Source: Pholiota molesta
Lineage: Eukaryota > Basidiomycota > Agaricomycetes > Agaricales > Strophariaceae
Direction: 5' to 3'
Assembly (NCBI GenBank): GCA_014925825.1
Contig: JACGCK010000398.1
Span: forward strand, 1-28,914
Length of the DNA: 28,914 bases
The notes under the pieces were generated by a model. The model ran no database searches. It worked only from the letters and a program-made list of their open reading frames with translations, and had not been told where the DNA came from. Positions 21,444 to 28,914 of the stretch are shown piece by piece. Position 1 is the first letter of the stretch. Each line of letters opens with the position of its first letter. The translations under genes were made by a program, and so were the position numbers.

Positions 21444-22020
21444 GGTGCTGGTTCCACCCTGTAGGAAGAGGCCTGGTATCAGGATTCGGTTTACTCTGCA
21501 TCCTCCAAAAGTCCAATCGTCTAGTCTTGACCAACTGTCTAACACGCTAGGGATGAGGTTGATGAGATGGGATATCGCGTTGATATCGCGACAGGAGCAA
21601 GCTATCGAGGTCGGGGAGGGGGCAGGGGAAAGGAAAATCAACCGAGCACGTTGACTAAATACCGAAGAGCAAGTGGGTGTATAAATACACGCCCATCTCC
21701 CGTGTCAACGTACAATGTAATATATAATCGGTCCGTTCTCATCGAAATTAGAACGGGATAGACGAGACGGTGATTATGCGATGGATTGGAGATCAAGATG
21801 GCCCTCGCTGTCAACGTCCCAACAGTCATTCTCTTCAAAGCGTGCCTAAGTATCCCGGTTAAGATGCGAAATACAGCCTTCGAGGGGGACGACTCACCAC
21901 TGTTCTCAGCCATGTCTTGCAGCCAGCCAAATGCGAAACGTCGGGCAATCAACGCAGCCTTCAGGGACGAAAGTGTCGATGATAGATTGAGCTATCGGAC
22001 CTGACACGGGAACACGACCT
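21444..22020 (-). other. Probable upstream exons of the Q-rich gene
   Basis: Coding-like segments on the minus strand lie just 5' of the Q-rich ORF. In order they are AQSIIDTFVPEGCVDCPTF (about 22012-21955), FGWLQDMAENSG (about 21930-21895, followed by GTGAGT), RFEENDCWDVDSEGHLDLQ after a TTAG acceptor near 21851, and INAISHLINLIPSVLDSW then DDWTFGGC (about 21590-21500). Together they look like a globular N-terminal domain, but frames do not join cleanly and stops intervene. A frame-damaged 5' half is my inference. Confidence 0.4.
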
Positions 22021-23442
22021 CAAAAACGCACAGCAATCGGCTTAGGTCCAGATGAATCCCCGCCACACCAATTTGTCGTTATCATTGTCCCCAAACGCCT
22101 GGGCACGATACATCCAGGACACGTTGTCCATTCACCAGGAGTTGCGACTGGCAGCTGATGCAAGTGGACACGGATGCCATATCAGCGCTGTGCACTGCCA
22201 GGTGGCGGAGCTTGGCGGAGCCAGCTTGTCAGGCTTTGTGATCCAGGATTCAGGAAGCCTAAGTGCCCTGATTACCACACAGTCAAAAGAGAGATAAAAT
22301 TAGTCCGAATCGCCATAATCACAGTGTACATAGAATTGTTTGACATACTCAGAAACACTGCCGCGTCGCGAGAGCAGTGCAGTGTATCGCAGCCTCGACT
22401 TGGTCAGCGACGCGTTTGAAGCCCATTGAGAGCTCTGCGGCACATGTTCCTGCATGAGGCGCCCATCTCACGGAAACCTCAGGTACAAGAGCCGGAATAA
22501 GGACTAATAAGGTGGATACGGGCAAGCTTACGGGAAATGGTGTGCAGCAGCGACTGGTGGATTGCCGAGAAACTGGGTGATGGTTTGATGATGGCAGTGA
22601 TGGCCTGGGCGGTGTGCGATAAAAATAGCACCTTTAATTACGCACTTATATTTAGGCGCCTATGAACTTATCCAATTGAATGTATGAAGTAGGAGAGCCA
22701 GGTGCAATAGGGTGCAATAAGTACCGGAAGTATCACGGTGGGGTGTGCGTGAGTTATTGGGCTATAGCCTGGAAACGGGTGTTGGTTGAAGGCGACGTCT
22801 TTCCACCGTGAAATTACCCCTGTTCATCAGGATTTCCAGATCTTCTCAAGAGTGTAAAGGTTAATTACAAGGAAGCTTCGGAGGTGGACCCGGACACTCA
22901 GCCATTATATCCTTCTTCGATGATCTACATTACATGTGTAGTACATCCCCATATCGCACTTGCAGAGCATCGACGCGCCCTTCTCGATAAGCACATGCGC
23001 AGAACACATTCGTTCGAAACGGTTTCTCCTCTAAATATATGTAGAGTCCGAATGACATTCACGTTTGCCATAGCAATGTACAAAAATATCGACTTATACT
23101 TAGAGAGCGCGAAATTCGTGTAAGTATTGATACATAGCATAAGAAATGGGATTGGTAAAGAAAAGACACGTCCAGCACCAAAAGAAATAGACTGCAAAAG
23201 GGAAACCGAGAGCGAGAGATTTGAGGATTCAAGGAAAGAGAGAAGATGCTATGTGTACACATGTCAAAAAAAACCCCAGCCGAGCGCTGGACAGGATGGA
23301 AACCAAGAAATGGAGGAATCAGCGCAGAAACGGTCACGCAGAACAAGATAGGACAGGAAAACGCTGGATGGCGCGCGGCCGTTGTGGGATTTCGCGGTTG
23401 GATCGTTGCCGATGAATTTCGCGTCGAGATGTCATTAGATGT
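22021..23442. other. Long region without a gene I can support
   Basis: About 1.4 kb upstream of the Q-rich gene and downstream of the WW gene. Some minus-strand stretches (about 22130-22480) are open for 30-40 codons and could be further 5' exons of the Q-rich gene, but I recognise no motif. The plus-strand ORF at 22884-23123 has no support. Part of the region should hold the Q-rich promoter and the WW gene 3' UTR. Confidence 0.35.
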
Positions 23443-24635
23443 TTAGAAAAATCGCCGCCGCCGTCGCCGCCTCCAAAGTCCTCGCTACAGAGGTCAACAA
23501 TGTCAGTTGAGTATACTAGCGAAGTTGATAAGATTTCCTACCTCCTTGATCGAAGCCTTGATCGTACGAATTGTCAATCGCATCCTCGATAAGCAGACCT
23601 CCCAGCAGACCGCACCAGCTACAAAAACAACCAAAAGGGTGTCAATGACGGCTGATCTTAGAAAATAGCCAGGCCCGAAAACCCAAGGTAGTGATAACCC
23701 CTCAGGATCCAGGCCGACATGCGGTGCGTACCTCCTAGAGCGACGGTGCCCATCCCAATGCCGGACTTCTTCTGCGGCGCCTGCTGGTATATGACCTGCG
23801 GCTGCTGCTGGGGTATCCTCCGCCATACCCCCTCCGCCGTACCACCACCCCCGCTAAACCCTCCCCCCGTTATTATTATTGTGTGCTTGCCCATCAGGCC
23901 GCCGAGTAGACCTCCTAAAAAAACAAAAGCAGCACACGATACGCGCAAGTAGAGATAGATCGAAAAATCGAGAAGGAAAGAGGAGCGTCAGTAGGATCGC
24001 GCGGAGAAACGCAGGATCAGCGACGCACCGAGGCCTTCCCACCGCCCAGGCCGCCCTGCGCAGAGCCCGCGCCGTAGCCGCCCTGCGCATACCCGCCCCC
24101 GCCCCTGCCCCCGCCGTACTGCTCCCCATAGCCCCCGTACCCGCCCCCGCCCTCCTGCTGCTGGGGATAGCACCCGTTGCTATAGCCCCCGCCGTACCCG
24201 CCCCCGCCCGGTTGCCGTTGTTGTACTCGTACCCGCCGCGGCCTCCTGGGGGCCCGTTGTAGCCGTTGGACCCACCGTAGCCCCCGCCGTACGGGCTGCC
24301 GCTCCTCGCGGGCGGCGCGGTGGGCGGCGGTGCGTACTGCGGCTGGGGCGGCGGCGGGCCCATGGGGTGCGTCCAGGACGTCACGGGCGGCGTCGCGCGG
24401 GTGTTCACGTAGAACCTGCGTGCCATCGCAGTGGTGTGTGTGAGCGGGGATCCTGCAGGCGGAGGGACGGGGGCTCACCATGTCTTGTAGCTGCACGCAG
24501 ATGGGCGGGCATCAATTTCGCGATCGCATGCATCGGGAGAAGATGGGAGACGCACTTCTGGTCGTACTGTGCGATCCAGCCCTCGGGGAGGGGGCGCGTG
24601 TCTGGATTCGACTGGTAGGGAGGAGGGGACGCCAT
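23443..24635 (-). CDS. WW-domain, glycine-rich protein, frameshifted
   Basis: WW domains bind proline-rich ligands. Minus-strand exons: 24635-24556, 24490-24479 (12 bases), 24415-24029, 23914-23732, 23618-23542, 23484-23443. Joined, the first three give LPEGWIAQYDQNYKTWFYV followed by TRATPPVTSWTHP, a complete WW domain with both Trp, at about residues 15-48. A Pro-rich linker, then Gly/Tyr-rich repeats (GGYGGGYSNG...) follow. The C-terminal part is PQVIYQQAPQKKSGIGMGTV, then GLLGGLLIEDAIDNSYDQGF and an Asp/Gly tail, as in a widespread fungal family of WW proteins with a short hydrophobic Gly-rich segment near the C-terminus. Frame is lost at 24206-24210 (GGG for GGGG), around 23850-23880, and near the end (TTTTT for TTTTTT at 23447-23451 would give a stop after Phe-Phe). 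Family likely, role unknown. Confidence 0.75.
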
Positions 24636-25182
24636 GGAGGATAGGGAGAAGAGTGTGGAGGAAGCCTTCTGTTAGGAGAGGCTTATATCGGAGCCCGGAC
24701 ACTGCACAGGATCACGCAGTCCCGATGCCGAGCCGGCTATGCAAAATGTCGTAACTCGCGCTTGCTCTTGCTCTGAATCAGCAACCAAGCCTGCTTACTT
24801 GCGGGCATTACGGCGCTCGCATCGACTCCGGACGACCCAGAAGCATCACGACGACTCGGAAATTCCATTGGAAGCGCATTGAATGGATTGAATTATGATT
24901 ATCGGTGTCCCAGCAAAAATATCGAGACACCGTCAAAAATACCAAAGCATACGGAATAGGTCGGTACAACCCTACAGTAATATAAAAACAGTATGGGTGA
25001 GACAGGCATTATAACAACGGTAGGATAGAAAAAGAAATAAAACAAGAGGAGAAAGCCTCAGCCGCGTTGGTATTAGATCCAAACCAGTGCCAAATCCATG
25101 TGTAATCGCCTATTAAACATGCCCTGCAATTGATATTGTCGCCGTGGTGAGTAATATTTTCGTTCGTTTCCACCGGCACGGG
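24636..25182. other. Intergenic region (WW promoter, HMG 3' end)
   Basis: About 550 bases separate two minus-strand genes. It should hold the WW-gene promoter next to 24636 and the HMG-gene 3' UTR below 25183. The AT-rich, A-rich stretch at about 24940-25060 fits a 3' UTR. No gene is seen. Confidence 0.4.
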
Positions 25183-26207
25183 TTACGCTTTCGAGCTCTT
25201 TTTGGCTTTCTCCTTGGGCTGGACGGAGGGTCCCCGTCGCTTCTTCGTTAAACGCTCCGTCTCTTCCTCCTCCTCTTCGCTGGATTCAGTATCGGCCTGG
25301 GCATGCTTTGTCCGCGGCTGTGGCGCCTCCTCCTCTTCCGATTCTTCCTCCTCAGAGCTATCGGGGCTGGGGGACGCCTCGGCTGGCGCGTTTGGGCGGC
25401 GGAGCGGCAGCTGCGGTATCTTTGGCGGGCTTAGGGCCGCGAGGCTTTGCGTTTGCCTTTTTGAGCTAATGACACCGCATTTGATGAGTTGCGGTTTAAA
25501 AAAAACGCGACGGAAGGATGGATCAACGTCAACATACCGATTGGGCAGCGGCGGCAGCAGCGTTGGCGGCCTCGATTTCCTCAGGGGTGCGTGCATCGTA
25601 GGCCTGTTTCTCAGCGGAGTACTGGGCCTTGGCGGTCTTCATGGCTGGTTGTACGTCTACAGCGACGCGTGGTGGTGACATGAATGTGGCATGAATGGTA
25701 GGGACGCGCGACGCGACGTACCTCTTCTGCTCATCGGACATTTGTTTCCACTGTTCGGAGATCAAGCCCAGGAGGTCCGAGTTGGAGAGGTTGGGGTTCT
25801 GCTCCTTGAGTTCCTTGCGGACCTCGTTCTGGAAGAGGATGTAGGAGGAGGCGGGGCGCTTGGGGGCGTTGGGGTCCTTGGGCTTGGTATTGCGCTTGCG
25901 TTCTTGGGGCCGTCGTCGTCGGTTGCGTGGGCCCGGCCCTTGCCTTTGTGCGTGTCTGTTGGCGCGCCTGAGCCTGGGGGCGCGTGCGGGGGGAGGGGAC
26001 GTACCGTGCAAAAGGTCGGCGGCTTCCTGCGAGTATGCCGAGTCGCCGACGATCTTGGCGAAGGAATCTGCGAGCTGTGCGCAGTTGCGCATGGACTCCG
26101 CGACGGCGGCGAGGCTGGCGGCGAGCTGCGGGGGCGGTGAGGACGTGCGCGGGTGCGTGTGCGGCGCTTACCTGTGCGCGGTGGCTTTCAAAGGGGGAAT
26201 CAGGCAT
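25183..26207 (-). CDS. HMG-box chromatin protein, frameshifted
   Basis: HMG-box proteins bend DNA and act in chromatin and transcription. Minus-strand exons: 26207-26172, 26125-26005, 25943-25722, 25656-25538, 25465-25183. An N-terminal helical segment (LAASLAAVAESMRNCAQLAD) precedes a basic linker. The HMG box follows at about residues 75-145: PKDPNAPKRPASSYILFQNE, then LLGLISEQWKQMSDEQK and AMKTAKAQYSAEKQAYDA. The C-terminus is acidic/serine-rich (SSEEEESEEEE, SSEEEEEE) and ends in a Lys-rich tail. It resembles fungal single-box proteins of the Hmo1 or HMGB type. Frame breaks lie at 25901-25902 (one A short on the coding strand), at about 25640-25656 and at about 25390-25400. The sense of the protein is clear through all of them. 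Confidence 0.8.
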
Positions 26208-26408
26208 GGTCGTGGGACTAGTAGAGGCGCACTGAAAAATGTTCTTCTTTTGTTGTAATCACAAGAATGTCTCAGTGACCGTGGGAGGCCGGAGTCCCGG
26301 AGCGGAGTCTGAAAAACTGGGGACAAAGGACTCGTGTGTGCGCTGTCTCGACGACGCCCAACACGAGAGTCCGTAAGGCGCACGGCGGCGCCATTGATAC
26401 ATAAGAGA
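26208..26408. promoter_or_regulatory. Compact divergent promoter, HMG-box gene / PNUTS-like gene
   Basis: Only 201 bases separate the two divergent start codons, so both promoters and both 5' UTRs share this space. No TATA box is clear. The arrangement invites co-regulation of two nuclear proteins, which is inference. Confidence 0.55.
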
Positions 26409-28914
26409 ATGGATTCCAGTATGTACAACCCGTGGGGCACCCAAGACGAGCACCGCACCACCGCCCTCCCCGACGAATGGGCCAAGGACCGCCCCGCCCA
26501 GCAGTCTGCATCCGATCTCCCAGATTTCGCCGCCCTCAACGACCCCGCCGCCAGCAACATCCTCGCCTCGCCGCATCCTTCTACTCGCAATACGTCACCT
26601 CTCCCAACTACTTCCTGCCCCAGGGCTCCTACACCGTGCCCTACGGCCAACCGTGGCCGAACGCCACCCAAGTCCCGCTCTCCAGCTATTCCAGCCTCAA
26701 CGGTGCCACCACCAGCTCGTCCACGCCCCAGCTGCAACAACAGCAATCACAACCACATCAGCAGTCCCAACAATCACCCCAGCAGCAGCAGCAGTCACTC
26801 CAGGCACATCCCTCCACTTCCAATCATATGATCATCGAGTGCGCATTTTTTTCATTTTCTCCATTTTGCCGGCGCTGTGCTAACTCTCTGTTTGTCAGCC
26901 CCAATCTTACCATGAATGGTGCAGGCTCGAGCAGCATGCAAACCTCATTTTCCCAGCCGACATCTTATGGGTCGCAGCCACAACAACAACAGCAGCCGCG
27001 GCAGCAACTTCAGCAGCAACAGCAACAGCAAATGCAGCAACAGCAGTCGCATCCAACCTCAATCGCAACTGCCTCTGCAGCAGCGGCCACAATATAACCT
27101 CAATCAACTTCTGTTCCTCTCGATTATTATCACCAGCAAGCGACATCTGCACCTCAGGGCACGCTCTCGCCTCAGGCTCTGCACTCCCCAACGACATCCA
27201 TGATGGCATCTCACCCGCCGCGTTCTACGCACACGTCCAATCCCAACATCAACTATCCGGCAGCATGCCCATCGCCTCCACATCGCAGCAGCAGCAGCAC
27301 CAACAACTTGGTGCGGAGACAATAACAGCATCAGCGCCCCGGCCTACTGCCGAGGAGCATGAGGAGCGCAAACGGAAGTTTTTGGCGAGCATCCGGCCGC
27401 TGCTGAACGTATTCTCCGGGGCGCAGGGTGTGCGCGAGCTGACGGACCGCATCGTGGAATACGGCGTGTCCGAGGTGGACCCGGCGACGCGGCTGGAGAT
27501 CCTGGTGAAGATCAGGGATGGGGCACCAAACCACTACTATCGTGCGTGGGCGGAGAATACGAATGCCGTAGATATAGCGCGCGAGTGGATCAAAGCGGCC
27601 GCGAAGGGTAATAATGCGCAATTGGTTGAGACGACGATGCCGCTGTTACATGTGAGCACAAAATATTCAATTTTCGCTGCGCGGGCCCGTTGCGCCCCGG
27701 GTGGCGCGAAAGAGCGTGATGGCTGACTGGATGCTTGATTGTGTGATCTGCAGCTTATCGACCGCCTGCCGTTCACCGTCGAGGCGATGACGGCCTCCAA
27801 GCTCGGCAAGATCATCCGGAAGCTAGTGAAGGATGAACCCTCGCCTGGTGAGTCCCACTTTTCCCACCCTTTTCTCCCGTCTGTCTATCTCCATGTCTGT
27901 CCCGAAAATACGCCTGAGGCGTGGGGCCCTCATGTGACCAAAACAAGTTTTGTCTGTCTCCATGTTATTTCACGTAGGGCCTGCTTCCTTCTTGAGTCGA
28001 CGCAACGGTCTGCCCACCACAGGCAGGCAGGCGTTTACGTTATCCATAAACAAAACCTCACTATCATCTTATCCGGCTACGGTAACGGAAATGGAACACG
28101 GGCTCGGAGGCGATCCGGTCAGCAGCCCCTCCAAATCCGTCCTGTGCTGTCCACATCTTGTCCTTTTTTGAGAATGCGTAAAGAAGTAATACAATCGTAT
28201 CTAACTGTTCTTCCTTTGCGGCGCTGGCGCCGTTCTTTTTCTTTGTGTAATTCAGCGATCAAGGACATGGCTACCAACATCGAAAAAAGCTGGCGAAGAT
28301 GATTGCCGCATTGGACTCCGGAAGCGCGCAGGCGCCAGAAATAAAGGCCCGAGGTAAGTCACGCCCGTTCGCCGTCCGCCCCCCTCCCCCCCTTCCTCCC
28401 GCTCAATGATTTCGCATGTCGCAGACGCCAAGACGAAGAAACGCAAGCTCAGCGAGCCCGGTGCGGCGCGGGCGGCCCAGCAGCCCGTCAAGAAGGCCGC
28501 CGTGGGCACCGCCGCCTCGACCAAGCCGAGCGTCGCGGTGAAGCGCGAGCCCGGCGCCGGGTCCATGCCCAGCGCCGCGGGCCCTTGAAGGTGCGGGCGC
28601 CGCCGCGCCCGCGAAGGACGCGAAGGCGGACTCGTCGTTCTTCTCCGCGCCTAAACCGAAGCCGCGGCTGCCCTCCTTCCAAAAGAAGGCGGCGGCGCCG
28701 GGGCCCGCCGCGCCGGCTGGGATGCCGGCGTCGTTTGATCCGTTCCAGGAGGCGCTCAAGAGCATGGCCAAGGGACGGAAGGACAGCCCGCGGCGCCGAC
28801 GCCGCCGCCGATGTCGGGGACGTCGTCGAGCAGTGCGAGCACCAGTATGTTCGAGAGCCAGCCGGGCTGGGCAAGAACGGCCGGCCGAAGAAATACGTGA
28901 CCTGGGCGCCGGAC
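26409..28914 (+). CDS. PNUTS-like PP1 regulatory subunit (TFIIS-N-type domain), 3' end missing, frameshifted
   Basis: PNUTS (PPP1R10; fission yeast Ppn1) targets protein phosphatase 1 to chromatin and the transcription-termination machinery. Exons: 26409-26838, 26899-27651, 27754-27847, 28256-28353, 28425 to the edge. A Gln-rich N-terminal half (about 26720-27330) precedes a TFIIS N-terminal/LW-type helical domain: RKFLASIRPLLNVFSGAQGV, RLEILVKIRDGAPNHYYRAW, LIDRLPFTVEAMTASKLGKI, IKDMATNIEK.WRKMIAAL. A basic region (DAKTKKRKLSEPG) follows, then SFDPFQEALKSMAKG. At the edge is GRPKKYVTWAPD, which fits the RVxF PP1-binding motif (K-x-V-x-W), as in PNUTS (TVTW). Frame breaks lie near 26571, 27050-27110, 27205, 28295, 28585, about 28790 and about 28864. 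Intron 27848-28255 (408 bases) is long for this window. The alternative is a general TFIIS-N protein. Confidence 0.8.

Noticed and set aside
21639..21641. Start of the Q-rich ORF at 21641
   Set aside because: The codon there is TTG, not ATG. The true 5' end must come from an upstream exon or from the ATG at 21443.
22884..23123. Plus-strand ORF of 79 codons
   Set aside because: No recognisable domain, no partner exons, and an AT-rich intergenic setting.
1..28914. Transposons, viral genes, CRISPR arrays, tRNA or rRNA genes
   Set aside because: I saw no transposase, reverse transcriptase, integrase or capsid motif, no spaced repeat array, and no tRNA- or rRNA-like conserved segment by eye. A tRNA scan was not possible here.

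Overview
This window looks like nuclear DNA from a filamentous basidiomycete, probably an Agaricomycete. Its genes are interrupted by many introns of about 47 to 70 bases with GT..AG ends and CTAAC/CTGAC-like branch sites. The gene content is also fungal: an ergosterol-pathway 3-keto-reductase, a P450 with eleven introns, F-box proteins and a fungal WW/glycine-rich protein. I see no transposon, virus, CRISPR array or RNA gene. Exon boundaries were placed by hand from splice sites and protein-family motifs.

Layout, left to right. (1) A serine carboxypeptidase (minus, 5' part only) runs off the left edge. (2) Divergent from it is NOP58, the box C/D snoRNP core protein (plus, seven exons, intact). 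(3) A short-chain dehydrogenase of the ERG27/HSD17B7 type (plus, five exons, intact). (4) A cytochrome P450 (plus, twelve exons, intact, about 504 residues). (5) A membrane-anchored alpha/beta hydrolase of the tripeptidyl-aminopeptidase-like (TAP) family (minus, nine exons). (6) Divergent from it, a metacaspase-like caspase-fold gene (plus). (7) An F-box gene with an 11-residue repeat (plus), followed by a decayed second F-box-type gene (plus). (8) A glutamine-rich, mostly disordered protein of about 900 or more residues (minus). (9) A WW-domain/glycine-rich protein (minus). (10) An HMG-box chromatin protein (minus). (11) Divergent from it, a PNUTS-like gene with a TFIIS N-terminal-type domain and a PP1-binding motif, running off the right edge (plus).

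The genes do not form an obvious pathway or metabolic cluster. Most are housekeeping genes (ribosome biogenesis, sterol synthesis, transcription and chromatin) mixed with lineage-variable ones (P450, F-box, secreted or membrane peptidases, metacaspase).

The most striking global feature is uneven reading-frame integrity. NOP58, ERG27 and the P450 (1443-8492) have no frame break, and the main exon of the Q-rich gene is also open. Nearly every other gene is recognisable and has good splice sites, but is broken by single-base changes, mostly losses in short homopolymers. At least twenty such sites can be pointed to. Consensus error in the assembly is the simplest reading, but real gene decay cannot be excluded from sequence alone.
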